Source: JACKBK01 sp963707275 (lineage in GTDB: Bacteria > Chloroflexota > Anaerolineae > JAAEKA01). From it: a DNA stretch of 64,000 nucleotides. The notes below the pieces were generated by a model. That model ran no database searches and was not told where the DNA came from. It worked only from the letters and a program-made list of their open reading frames with translations. The DNA lies in assembly GCA_963707275.1 (NCBI GenBank), contig CAVPPH010000001.1, positions 620,001 to 684,000 of the forward strand. Reading direction: 5' to 3'. Both the position numbers and the translations under genes were made by a program. Of the stretch, positions 16,745 through 28,006 are shown in pieces (the stretch's first letter is position 1; every line of letters starts with the position of its first letter).

Positions 16745-18841
16745 ATGAGACTTCGCGCGATTGGCTGTCTTGCCAGTTTGGCAATGTCGACGTTGGCGGC
16801 TTGCACTGGCATTCCATCTGCGCCGCAAACGCCTGCGGTGCTGTTGCCTACGGTTTTAGCTGAGACGGAGCCGCCGGCCACCGCAACGCAGGCTGTATTG
16901 TCTACACCCACCGCTACGCTCTCGCCCACGCTGGAGCCTGAGCCCGTGGCAACGCGGGCGCTCCAGCCGGCCTCCGCCCCGCAGGCGCAGGTCGAAGGTG
17001 TTGTCACCCAGATCGGCGGTCTGATCAAGGGGCTGGCAATCGATCCGCCTTTCCTGTACCTGACCAATGGCCCCAGCCTTTCAATCCTGGATGCGAGCGA
17101 CGTAGCGCATCCGCGACAGGTTGGACAGATCTTCATGGCGGACACTACATTCGAGGATGTGGCCGTAGCTGGCGGCTTTGCCTACGTGGTTGGTCCCAGC
17201 GGTCTGTGGATCGTCGACATCTCCGATGCCGCCATGCCACAGTTGGTGAGTCATAGTCGCCTACCGGCTAACGGCAAGTCCGTGGCTGTTCAGGATAAAT
17301 TGGCTTACGTTGCGGCTAACGATCACTACGTCAATCCGTCCGGTCAGAACGGGTTGTTCGTCGTGGATGTCGCGAACCCGGCGTCGCCCGTACTGGTCGG
17401 AAGTCTGGCCGTGGGCGAAGATACGTACAAAGTCGCTGTGCAGGACAACTTGGCCTTTCTTGTTGCCGGCGGATTGTATATCGCAGACATCTCCGACCCC
17501 ACTGCTCCCAGGTCCATTAGCTTCTACCGGCCGGAGATCGGGATGGTTCAGGCCATTGCGGTGGCCGGGGACAAGGCCTATGTGAACACCTTCAACGACT
17601 TGAGCGTGTTCGATATGTTCGACCCAACTGCACCGTCGCGTCTGGGCAGTCTGCCGGTCAATGGCTCCGACATCGCCGTCGCCGATGACCTTGCATTCGT
17701 AGCTGCCGGTGGCGTAACCGTGGTGGACGTGTCCGACCCCACCGCACCGACCGGCATCGGTTGGTATTGGGCGCCTGTCACGTCGCTGGAACTGTCTCCT
17801 GCCGACAAGCTGGCGTACATTGTCGTGGGACAACACGGCCTGCAGGTGGTGGATGTCTCGAAGCCGCGCAGGCAGACCCTGGTGGGCAGTTGGGAGATCG
17901 TGCCTGGCGGGCCGTCTTGGGATGATCCCTCGATCACGAAACCCGCCGGTGTTGCAGGCAGAATCAACGCTGTGACGCTGGCCAACGGCCACCTTTTTGC
18001 CGTTGAAGCCGACCATGGGCTATGGGCCTTCGATCTCTCGGATCCTGCCAGTCCGCAGCCCATCAGCTTCAAAGAGATGCCAGGTGGCTTTAGACAACTG
18101 ACCGTGTTGGACAACTTCCTGATCTACGTAGCCAAAGGCGGTCTGTGGATGGTGGACGCGTCCAATCCGGCCGTGATGCGCCTTGAGTTGTCGTGCTGCC
18201 CACTGAGCGCGGTCTGGCTCGACGTACAGGACCATCTCGGCTACCTGGCAACCAACGAGAATGGTCTGCGCGTGCTTGATATGGCCGATCCGGCGCACCC
18301 GGTCGAGATCGGTGTTTTTTCCAGCAATGCCTATCAGGTCCAGGTGGCTGTGCGCGGCCCGATTGCCTATGTGGCCGAGGCACCCAAACGGGATTCGGAG
18401 ACTGGTTTCACTGGGCTGGGCGGTGGTTTGCGTATCATCGATGTGTCCAACCCGGTTCAGCCGCAGGAACTCAGCTTCATCGACACGCCAGGTTGGATCG
18501 AGGATATGGCCATCGTCGGCGACAGAGTCTATCTGGCCGAGGGTGGGCCAGGTGCGGTGCGGGTGTTCGATGTATCCGACCCCGCGACGCCGGTCGAAAT
18601 CCAGGTTTTTCAAACTGATACCTGGGCAATGCATGTCATCATCGTCGACGGCGATCAGGCGACTGTGCCCATCGATGGCAGCCTATACACCTTTGACCTG
18701 TCAGCGCCCGGTACTGCGCCGGGTTTGAGCGTTCTGGCCCAAGCTGGCCATGGTGTCACTGCCGGTGACCTGGTCTACGTGCCGGCAGATGACCAGGGGT
18801 TGATGGTGCTCCGGCTGCCTGCGTCCTCACCTGAGCAGTGA
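16745..18841 (+). CDS. LVIVD-repeat lipoprotein
   Basis: The 698-residue product has a lipoprotein signal with lipobox LAAC near residue 20, then a Thr/Pro-rich spacer. From about residue 80 it consists of some a dozen LVIVD-type repeats, each about 45-50 residues, with units such as LWIVDISDAAMPQLV, LFVVDVANPASPVLVG and LRVLDMADPAHPVEIG. Such repeats form beta-propeller blades and usually sit on the cell surface, with binding roles that are not known. It interrupts the molybdenum hydroxylase genes, lying between the fused small subunit and the Mo subunit in the same direction. Whether it belongs to that function is open. Confidence 0.85.
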   Translation: MRLRAIGCLASLAMSTLAACTGIPSAPQTPAVLLPTVLAETEPPATATQAVLSTPTATLSPTLEPEPVATRALQPASAPQAQVEGVVTQIGGLIKGLAIDPPFLYLTNGPSLSILDASDVAHPRQVGQIFMADTTFEDVAVAGGFAYVVGPSGLWIVDISDAAMPQLVSHSRLPANGKSVAVQDKLAYVAANDHYVNPSGQNGLFVVDVANPASPVLVGSLAVGEDTYKVAVQDNLAFLVAGGLYIADISDPTAPRSISFYRPEIGMVQAIAVAGDKAYVNTFNDLSVFDMFDPTAPSRLGSLPVNGSDIAVADDLAFVAAGGVTVVDVSDPTAPTGIGWYWAPVTSLELSPADKLAYIVVGQHGLQVVDVSKPRRQTLVGSWEIVPGGPSWDDPSITKPAGVAGRINAVTLANGHLFAVEADHGLWAFDLSDPASPQPISFKEMPGGFRQLTVLDNFLIYVAKGGLWMVDASNPAVMRLELSCCPLSAVWLDVQDHLGYLATNENGLRVLDMADPAHPVEIGVFSSNAYQVQVAVRGPIAYVAEAPKRDSETGFTGLGGGLRIIDVSNPVQPQELSFIDTPGWIEDMAIVGDRVYLAEGGPGAVRVFDVSDPATPVEIQVFQTDTWAMHVIIVDGDQATVPIDGSLYTFDLSAPGTAPGLSVLAQAGHGVTAGDLVYVPADDQGLMVLRLPASSPEQ

Positions 18842-18918
18842 AGGTAGTAGCCTGCGTTATCGACGAGCACAACGAAATCACCTTTCGTGATCTAGCTGGG
18901 TAACCAATTGAGGTAATT

Positions 18919-21154
<2,236 letters not shown>

Positions 21155-21162
<8 letters not shown>

Positions 21163-21952
21163 CGAGACACTGATCCTAATCCGCGGCGCAGGCGATCTGG
21201 CCAGCGGAGTCGCCTGGCGGCTGCACCGCTGCGGCTTTCTTGTGATCATGACCGAACTGCCACAGCCGCTGGTGGTTCGGCGTACCGTCGCGTTTGCCGA
21301 GGCGGTGTACAGTGGCGAGACATTTGTCCAGGGCACGCATGCGCGGCTGGCGAAAGACGCTGCCGAAGCTCGCCATCTGGCCGTTCACGGCATCATTCCC
21401 GTGCTGGTCGATCCCGCGGCTGCCTGCCGGACCGAGCTTCAGCCCCAGGTCATCGTCGACGCCATCATGGCCAAGGTTAACACCGGCACGACCATCGACG
21501 ACGCGCCGCTGGTGGTGACGCTGGGGCCGGGGTTCACAGCCGGGCTGGATTGCCACGCGGTGGTGGAGACCAACCGCGGCCACGACTTGGGCCGGGTGCT
21601 CTGGCAGGGACCGGCGGAGCCGGATACCCGGCTGCCCGGCGAGGTCGGCGGCTACCGCGGCGCGCGCGTACTGCGTTCCCCGGCGGATGGCTTTGTCCAC
21701 GGCCACGTCCCCATTGGATCGGTGGTGGAGGAGGGGCAGATCATCGCGCACGTCGATGGCGTACCGATTTCAGCCCCCTTCGGCGGTGTGCTGCGTGGCA
21801 TGGTGCACTCTGAAGCTCCTGTCCACACCGGCATGAAGATCGGCGACCTGGACGCGCGGGCTGAGCCGCGCTACTGTTTCACCGTATCGGAGAAGGCGCT
21901 GGCTGTGGCGGGCGGTGTGCTGGAAGCTGTGCTGAGCTGGCAGCAACTGTAG
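21155..21952 (+). CDS. yqeB: YqeB/EF2563-family selenium-dependent molybdenum hydroxylase maturation protein
   Basis: This 265-residue protein opens with LILIRGAGDLASGVAWRLH, a Rossmann-like start, and has VVTLGPGFTAGLDCHAVVET and GQIIAHVDGVPISAPFGGVLRGM, features of the EF2563/YqeB family. Family members occur in operons of selenium-dependent molybdenum hydroxylases and are thought to help insert the labile selenium or sulfur ligand. Its 8-bp overlap with the Mo subunit supports that role. No XdhC-type or selenium-handling partner is visible nearby. Confidence 0.85.
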
Positions 21953-22371
21953 ATATCACATCAGCGTCGCGATACAAACCCGAGATCCTACGGTCACAGT
22001 TCAGTGGCTGCCCTCGTCTTGGGCGCGGGCAGTTGACGCAGCATCTGCTTGTAAAACGCCGGACTAACCCGGGAGGGAAGAAAACAACAGACGACACTTA
22101 TCAGGCCATTAGCCAGAGTCGCCCCGGCCACCAGTCATTCCGGTCAGTTGCTGCGCCACGCGGAAGAACGCCTCGCCAGACCGGTCTTGGTGGAGTTGGC
22201 GACGGCGCGCGCCGGATCGTAGCTCCCGGTTGGGCAAGGCGCAGTTTCCCGCGAGCGTTCGACCATGGGCACTGTCCTGCCACACGTCCGCGGACGGCGC
22301 CGTCGCTCCAGGCGAGAGAATCCCAAGTTTAACAAAGTCAGTTGTGTCGTGCGGCCGATGGTCGGGCGCGG
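21953..22371. other. Intergenic stretch with nothing recognised
   Basis: These 419 bp separate two convergent genes. Short frames exist on both strands but have no start context, conserved motif or matching length. I see no strong hairpin followed by a T run. Confidence 0.5.
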
Positions 22372-23637
22372 TTACTTCAAGGATACTCCGGTTTCAGCAG
22401 ATGTCAACAGCTTGAGCGCTTCCAGCACCTGGGTGTCATTGCTGCTCTGCAATTGCTCCGCCGTCATGTCCTTTTCGGCGGCCGGGTAGAGGCTGACTGC
22501 GCCGTCCGCCTGGCTCACGGTTACGTCGGGCACAATGCCGTTGTGCCAGATCACACGTCCCTTGGGCGTCAACCACTGCTCGGTGGCCAGAAGCAGGGCC
22601 GAGCCGTCAGACAGGTTGTATTCGTTGAGCACCGTGCCGGTCCCGAAGGTCGTCTCGCCGAGCACAGTGGCGCGGCCGGCATCCTGCATCGCGCCGGCCA
22701 CGATCTCGGACGCGCTGGCTGTGCCGGGATTGACGAGCACCACCATAGGCAGGTCAGGCGCGACTCCGCCCTTTTTGATGGGCACATCGGTGATGTTGCC
22801 TTGCGCGTCCTGCTGCTGCAGCACGTTGCCGCTGGTCAGGAACTGGCTGGCGCTGCCGATCGCTTCATCCAGCAGCCCGCCCGGATTGTTGCGCAGATCC
22901 AGAATCACACCGGTGAAGCCTTGCTGCTGGATCTCGGTCAATGCTTTCTCCAGATCGTCGGTGACGCCCTTGCTGAAACTGGTAACCCGCAGGTGGGCGA
23001 TGCCGGTACCAGGCAGCGCCGCCCAGGTGACGTTGTGCAAGGGAATGCGGGCGCGGGTCAACGTGACATCGCGTCCTTCGCCGCCGTTGGGCGTCACGAT
23101 GGTCAGCGTGACCTCACTGCCGGCCGGGCCGACGATGCGACTCACGACTTCGTCCAGCGGCAGACCGGTCACGTCCTGGCCATCCACCCGCAGGATAATG
23201 TCGCCGGGGCGCAGACCAGCCTTCTCGGCCGGCGAACCGTCCATTGGCGCGACGATGACCACGTGGTCATCTTTCATCTGCACCTGCGCGCCGATGCCCT
23301 GAAACTCGCCCTGGGTCAGTGTGCGCTGTTCCTTCAGCATGTCGGGCGAGAGGAAGCGGCTGTGGCCGGTGTCGCCCAGTGACGCGACCATGCCAGCGAT
23401 GGCGCCGTAGGTCAGTTGATTGGGTATCACTGCTGACTGATCGACATAACGTTGTTCGATGATATGCCACGCCTGGCCGATAAGGGGAAACTGTTCCGCT
23501 GCAGCGGCAGGCACGCCAGTCGGTGGGGCCATCGATGCGAGCACGGTACGGTCAAGCGCGACACCGCCGGCGAGACCGGCGAACAAGATCAGCAGCGCCA
23601 GGCTGACGATGGCTACAGTACGCATTGCGGTTTTCAT
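22372..23637 (-). CDS. S41-family C-terminal processing protease-like protein lacking the catalytic lysine
   Basis: ATG 23637 (MKTAMRTVAIVSLALLIL) follows AAAGAG and starts at a signal anchor; 421 residues. A PDZ domain spans about 95-180 (GIGAQVQMKDDHVVIVAP, KAGLRPGDIILRVDGQ). The S41 core has VILDLRNNPGGLLDEAIG and NPGTASASEIVAGAMQDAGR, with the expected nucleophile Ser308. The position 25 residues later, which is Lys in CtpA/Prc (FGKGTVQ), is Thr333 (TTFGTGTVL). The protein may use another base or be inactive as a protease. It is anchored outside the cytoplasmic membrane. Confidence 0.87.
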   Translation of the reverse strand: MKTAMRTVAIVSLALLILFAGLAGGVALDRTVLASMAPPTGVPAAAAEQFPLIGQAWHIIEQRYVDQSAVIPNQLTYGAIAGMVASLGDTGHSRFLSPDMLKEQRTLTQGEFQGIGAQVQMKDDHVVIVAPMDGSPAEKAGLRPGDIILRVDGQDVTGLPLDEVVSRIVGPAGSEVTLTIVTPNGGEGRDVTLTRARIPLHNVTWAALPGTGIAHLRVTSFSKGVTDDLEKALTEIQQQGFTGVILDLRNNPGGLLDEAIGSASQFLTSGNVLQQQDAQGNITDVPIKKGGVAPDLPMVVLVNPGTASASEIVAGAMQDAGRATVLGETTFGTGTVLNEYNLSDGSALLLATEQWLTPKGRVIWHNGIVPDVTVSQADGAVSLYPAAEKDMTAEQLQSSNDTQVLEALKLLTSAETGVSLK

Positions 23638-23836
23638 GTGTCTCTTTTCTCGGTCAAAGGGTCGCCGGCGCCTGAGCTTCGGGCGTATGGCTGCGTTGTG
23701 ATACGCGAACTGGCTTCTGAATGCAAACTTGCCTGGCTGCAATCGCTTTGCACCATAGGTCGGAAGAGTTCAGAGCGAGCGCGCCAGGCAAGTATCCAGG
23801 GAGGAGCAACCTGTTTGTTTTGTTGGATTTGATGTC

Positions 23837-23845
23837 AGTATAACA
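23837..23845 (-). promoter_or_regulatory. Extended -10 promoter upstream of the S41 gene
   Basis: TGT followed by TATACT (23842-23837, minus strand) is an extended -10 box about 195 bp before the protease start. The same TGTTATACTG string precedes the gene starting at 60148. No clear -35 box is seen. The stretch 23851-23959 shows nothing else. Confidence 0.4.
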
Positions 23846-23959
23846 CAGTGTCTCGCCGCCCGTCCTTAGCGCCAGCTAATGGCAGTCTTAAGCGAAGCTT
23901 AAGCTGCGCAACCAGCCCTCAAGATTGTCCGCAAGCCAGCGACCTCTTGAGAGATTTCG

Positions 23960-24343
23960 TCATGCCTGAGGTGCGGACCGCAGATTGCTGCTGCAATACG
24001 GGCAGTCGGCGGTGCTGGGGCCGGTCCACTTGACTGTGTCGGCGCTCAAAGGTCCGCCGCAGTTGGGACACTTGGCGGGCAGCCACTCCTTGCGCGTCTC
24101 TAGCGCGGCGGCTGCTTGCTTTTCTTCCTCCTGCCGGTCCACATACCAGCCCATCACTGCCTGCGAAACGCCGCTGATGGCAACCAGCACGAGAATCCCC
24201 GGCCATATCCAGCCTTGCCAGAAGAGAATCGCCAGCCCGATAAGCCAGATCGCCGTCTGAAGCTGCTTCCAATGCTCTGGCAGTTCCCGCTCCTTGTTGT
24301 TCTTGCTCGCGCTTTCTGCCGCCTGCTTTTCGTCATCTGCCAC
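23960..24343 (-). CDS. Small membrane protein with C-terminal zinc ribbon
   Basis: The 127-residue protein has a charged N-terminus (DDEKQAAESASKNNKEREL), two adjacent hydrophobic helices (AIWLIGLAILFWQGWI and PGILVLVAISGVSQAVMG), a Glu/Lys/Ala-rich helix, and a zinc ribbon with CPNCGG and CPYCSS pairs. I do not recognise the family. The ribbon would lie in the cytoplasm. It is downstream of msrA on other sequence signals, separated by 52 bp, and may be cotranscribed with it. Confidence 0.65.
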   Translation of the reverse strand: MADDEKQAAESASKNNKERELPEHWKQLQTAIWLIGLAILFWQGWIWPGILVLVAISGVSQAVMGWYVDRQEEEKQAAAALETRKEWLPAKCPNCGGPLSADTVKWTGPSTADCPYCSSNLRSAPQA

Positions 24344-24395
24344 TGGTTCTGCTCCTTCAACTGTCTGTCTGATTCACGTGCAACCTGCCGAACCC

Positions 24396-24977
24396 CTAGG
24401 CCTTTAGCTTCGCCGAATACTGCTTGCGGAACTTGGCTACCTTGGGCGAGATCACCGCCTGGCAGTAGCCCTGGTAGGGATTGCGCTTGAAGTATTCCTG
24501 GTGATAGTCCTCGGCCGGATAGAAGACCGGCGCCGCTGTCACCTCGGTGACGATGGGGTTCGGCCAGATGTGCTCGGCGTTGAGGCGGGTGATCATAGCC
24601 TCGGCAGTCGCCTTCTGCGCGTCCGAGTGGTAGTAGATGGCCGAGCGATACTGCGTGCCGACGTCCGCACCCTGCCGGTTGAGCGTCGTCGGGTCGTGGA
24701 TGGCGAAGAAGATGCCCAGGACATCTTCGAATGCGACCACGCTGGGATCGAACGTTACCTGTACCACCTCGGCGTGGCCGGTGCGGCCTGAGCAGACGGA
24801 CTTGTAGTCGGGGTTCTGAACGTGGCCACCGGCGTAGCCGGAGACCACGTCGGTCACGCCCTGAAGGTCGTCGAAAACGGCTTCCAGACACCAGAAGCAG
24901 CCGCCACCCAGCGTGGCGACCTCAAGGTTGGCTGCCCGTTGTCCGTTGCTGTTGGTTGTGTCAATTGTTGCTTGCAT
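24396..24977 (-). CDS. msrA: Peptide methionine-S-sulfoxide reductase
   Basis: The 193-residue enzyme reduces methionine S-sulfoxide in proteins using thioredoxin. The catalytic motif GGGCFWCLEAVF is near residue 27, followed by VVSGYAGGHVQNPDY and the conserved YHQEYFKRNP near the C-terminus. The length is usual for single-domain MsrA. A strong hairpin lies upstream (25021-25088). Confidence 0.93.
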   Translation of the reverse strand: MQATIDTTNSNGQRAANLEVATLGGGCFWCLEAVFDDLQGVTDVVSGYAGGHVQNPDYKSVCSGRTGHAEVVQVTFDPSVVAFEDVLGIFFAIHDPTTLNRQGADVGTQYRSAIYYHSDAQKATAEAMITRLNAEHIWPNPIVTEVTAAPVFYPAEDYHQEYFKRNPYQGYCQAVISPKVAKFRKQYSAKLKA

Positions 24978-25020
24978 GAGTCACCTCTCGTTGGGTTGTT
25001 GGTTTCAACTGTGTGTATTC

Positions 25021-25088
25021 GAAGTCTGGTTGGAAGTGTCATTGCGAGGAGGCGGCCGACGAAGCAATGACACTTCCAACCAGACTTC
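25021..25088. repeat. Perfect 25-bp inverted repeat enclosing a GTCATTGCGAG element
   Basis: Arms 25021-25045 and 25064-25088 are exact complements; the loop is 18 bases. The inner part, GTCATTGCGAGGAGG and GAAGCAATGAC, belongs to a repeat family also seen at 33099, 45732 and 49648. The outer AGTCTGGTTGGAAGT part is specific to this copy. Confidence 0.85.
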
Positions 25089-25178
25089 AAACATGTCCGT
25101 TTCAATTCAGTCAATCTTGCGCAAAGTATTCTGAAGCGTGTATCTCTCTGATCGATCATGAACACTGTTTCTTACCTG

Positions 25179-25676
25179 CTATACGGCGCCTGGTTCAGCC
25201 GGTTCCAGCAGCAGCACCGGGATGACGTGATCGCCGACGCGGCTGGCGTAGGCGGCGTAACCGGGATAGTAGGCCACCGCCTTCTGCCAGCAGGCGTCGC
25301 GTTCCGCGTCGGTCGTTTCACGGGCGACGAAGGGCCGGCGCGCACCGTCTGCGACCACCACACAGCCCGGGTGGGCGCGCAGGTTGTGATACCACGCCGG
25401 CACGCCGCCCTGGCCCCACTTCGACGCGACCAGGATCAGTCGCTGGCCGTCGGGCGTCATCACCAATGGCGTCGAGCGGGTCAGCCCTGATTTCGCGCCG
25501 GTGGTCTCCAGCGTCATCACCGGCACGTTGGACACCAGTGAACTGAGCGAGGTCTTGCCGTCAGTCGAGCGCAGCAGCGGCCGGTCGATGTGATGCGCAA
25601 GGCGTGAGAACAGCCAGGCGCCGCCGCGCGAGGATGCGATGCGTACCACCAAATCACGCCGTTGCTTGTCTGCCAT
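25179..25676 (-). CDS. Deazaflavin-dependent (Ddn/DUF385-type) nitroreductase family protein
   Basis: This 165-residue protein carries VMTLETTGAKSGLTRSTPL and LILVASKWGQGGVPAWYHNL, the two signature regions of F420-binding Ddn-family split-barrel proteins, followed by VVADGARRPFVARE and AYYPGYAAYASRVG. Family members bind F420 or flavin and reduce diverse substrates, or have unknown roles. It is separated by a single base from the stop-side gene at 25678-26439, whose product is unrelated, so the two are probably in one transcript. Confidence 0.82.
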   Translation of the reverse strand: MADKQRRDLVVRIASSRGGAWLFSRLAHHIDRPLLRSTDGKTSLSSLVSNVPVMTLETTGAKSGLTRSTPLVMTPDGQRLILVASKWGQGGVPAWYHNLRAHPGCVVVADGARRPFVARETTDAERDACWQKAVAYYPGYAAYASRVGDHVIPVLLLEPAEPGAV

Positions 25677-25677
25677 C

Positions 25678-26439
25678 TCAGTCTTCCAGGAAGATCATCG
25701 GCGTTCGCTTGGCGCTCTCCAGGTTGGCGGCGATGTCTTCCAGCAACATGATCTTCTGCCAGATCTTGCGCGACAGGCCGGTGGTCAGATTCTCCAGTTC
25801 GTTGACCGCGGTGACTGTCTGTGGGTCGGGGAAGCTCTGGCCGTACAGAAAGCCGACTTTGCCGGTGAGGGAAAGCATCTCCGAGCAATAGTCAAGGTAA
25901 CGGCCTAGCTCGAAGACCGTCATCTCGCGCTCCGGGCTGCTGGCCGTCTTCGAGCCACCGGCGATGATTACCGTCGGGTCCTTGGTGAGTTGGTGGATGT
26001 CGATGACGTGCGCGATGCTGCGCAGACGGTTGATATCCTTGATGACGCGATTGCGTTTCACCCGGCTCTCGATCGAGATGAGAAACAGCAACGCCGCGCC
26101 GATCAGGATGATCTCGTTGGTGGCCGACTCGAAAACCTGGATCAGCTCGATGAAGGTGATGCGGCCGACCTCGAGGCCCAGGCGACTGACAGAGAGCGCC
26201 AGAGCAGCCAGAAGCGCGGCAACGAACGCGATGACAGCGCCGCGCAGCAACCAGTTCGGTTTGCTGACCGCCGCCAGGTCAACTTCGGCCGTCAGGCTGA
26301 TCGCGTACAGATCCTTGCAGACCTGCGACAGCCCCGAGCCGGGAAACCGCTCGTGAACACGGTTGCTGAGCTGCTCGATGGTGCGCGAGATGCGCTCCGA
26401 GTCGAGATGGACGTTGCGGGCAGATGGGGATGGTTCCAT
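25678..26439 (-). CDS. Two-helix membrane protein of unknown family
   Basis: The 253-residue product has an N-terminal soluble helix region (HLDSERISRTIEQLSNRVHE), two membrane segments (VIAFVAALLAALALSVS and ATNEIILIGAALLFLIS), and a helical C-terminal half with charged residues (SRVKRNRVIKDINRLRSIAH, FELGRYLDYCSEMLSLTGK). I do not recognise it. It lies in a run of minus-strand genes (rnz, DUF4287, this gene, Ddn-type) with small gaps. Confidence 0.6.
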   Translation of the reverse strand: MEPSPSARNVHLDSERISRTIEQLSNRVHERFPGSGLSQVCKDLYAISLTAEVDLAAVSKPNWLLRGAVIAFVAALLAALALSVSRLGLEVGRITFIELIQVFESATNEIILIGAALLFLISIESRVKRNRVIKDINRLRSIAHVIDIHQLTKDPTVIIAGGSKTASSPEREMTVFELGRYLDYCSEMLSLTGKVGFLYGQSFPDPQTVTAVNELENLTTGLSRKIWQKIMLLEDIAANLESAKRTPMIFLED

Positions 26440-26451
26440 TGGCGGTTGTGG

Positions 26452-27016
26452 CTACGAAGCCTCGTAGGCTGCGCGCAGCCAGCCAAGCAACTCGTCGTCC
26501 ACATCTTGCACGGCTGCCAGCCGCACCCGGTGGCTGACCATGCTGTTGAAGCTGCCGGATGCCTCCAGCCGGCCCGCCGGCGCGGCCTCCATCAGGTTGA
26601 TGCCGACGTCGACGCGGGTCTTGGTGGAGGGCTGGATGATGGCGAACTGTTTGGCGCGGCGCAGACTGACGTAGGCTTTCTTGGGGGCTAGTTCCACGTC
26701 GTCGCCGAAGGATCTCGATCTGCTCGATCAGCGCGTCGTAGATCGGGCGCAGCGCGGCCTTGTCGCCTGCGTACTGTGACTCAACCAGGTCGTCGGCGTC
26801 CGAAGGCGCACCGGCGGCCCGGTTCCGCGCGGTCATGGCGATCATGTTGGCGTAGCCGTAGGTCAAGCCGTAGTCGCGCTTGAGGAAGTCGATGATCTCG
26901 CGATTCTTGGTCAGGCCGCTCGCGTTGGCGATCCCGACCCACTCGTCCAGCGACTTGCCGGTCTTGACCTCAAGGTTGCGAATCATTGTCTGTCCGGCGT
27001 CGTCGATGTTGCTCAT
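26452..27016 (-). CDS. DUF4287/DUF5655 domain protein (frameshifted)
   Basis: The first 100 residues (MIRNLEVKTGKSLDEWVGIA, KNREIIDFLKRDYGLTYGYA) match the DUF4287 helical domain. An extra base at 26710-26711 breaks the frame; repaired, the protein continues FGDDVELAPKKAYVSLRRAK and QPSTKTRVDVGINL, which match DUF5655, to about 187 residues. This fusion is common in bacteria but has no known activity. Its ATG overlaps the TGA of rnz by 4 bp, so the two are coupled. Confidence 0.75.
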
Positions 27017-28003
27017 GCTGGGTCTCCTTTCTTGTGGCTAGCCTCGCGCCGCCACGGGCTGCCCTGTTCGATCAGCTCAGCTGGCGCGTTCTTGATGACC
27101 CGGAAGCGGTCGAAATCGTTGGCCACAAAAACCGGCTCGAACACAGCACGCGCCTCGGCCAGAATCTGGCGACGGGAGTAACGGCGCGAAACGTGGTTCA
27201 GGATCAGGCTGCTGACGCCCGCGTCCCGGGCCAACTGCGCGGCGCACGCGGCTGTCAAATGCCCGAACTTGCGCGCCATCGCGGCATCTTCTTCGAGATA
27301 GGTCGAACTCGATCACCAGCGCGCCCGCGCCGGCCACTTCATCCACCAGGTTCTCAGTCCGCCCCGCGTCGCCGATCACTGCCAGCTTCGCGCCGGCCAT
27401 GGCCGGTCCGAGGATGTCCTCGGACTGGATCATTCGTCCGTCGGCCAGCGTCACGGTGTTGCCTTGCACCAACTCACGGCGAATCGGGCCGGGCGGGACG
27501 CCCAGCGCCTCTGCTTTCTCGACCAGGAATGGCCGCTTCTGGCGTTCCTCGAAGATGAAACCGAAACAGCCCGGGCCGCGATGGCTGACAGGCACGGCCC
27601 GCAGCTCGAACTTGTCATCGGTGAACAGCACGCCCGGCTCGATCGCGTGCAGGTTGACCTTGACCGGCAGGTTGTCCACCGTGCCGAACACCACGTTCAT
27701 CAGCTCCTCGATGCGTTGCAGCGGCCAGCGGCCGGCGAAGATGTCGATGTCGGGGATCATCTCCCAGCGGCCCAGCGTGGAGATCAGCCCGCCCAGGCCG
27801 AGGATGTGATCCAGGTGGCCGTGGGTCAGCAAAATCTTGTCGAGGCGCTTGAAGCCGAGGCCGGAACTCAGCAGTTGTCGCTGCGTGCCCTCGCCGCAGT
27901 CGATCATGAAGCGGTATTCGCGGTGCAGCACGATGGCCGAGGAGAGGCCGCGCTCAATCGTGGGCGCCGAGGCAGACGTGCCGAGAAAGACGATTTCGAA
28001 CAT
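27013..28003 (-). CDS. rnz: Ribonuclease Z-family tRNA 3' processing nuclease (frameshifted)
   Basis: RNase Z trims the 3' end of tRNA precursors in the cytoplasm. The metallo-beta-lactamase motif LTHGHLDHILGL is present, as are FLGTSASAPTIERG at the start, VSHRGPGCFGFIFEE and VIGDAGRTENLV. An extra base at 27306-27307 breaks the frame after VIE; the repaired sequence reads STYLEEDAAMARKFGHLTA, the usual family motif, and then LILNHVSRRYS. Repaired length is 329 residues, slightly above the usual size. Confidence 0.88.
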
Positions 28004-28006
28004 AAC

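Noticed and set aside
22342..23382. 346-residue plus-strand frame opposite the S41 gene
   Set aside because: Shadow frame; the S41 gene has signal anchor, PDZ and core motifs on the minus strand.
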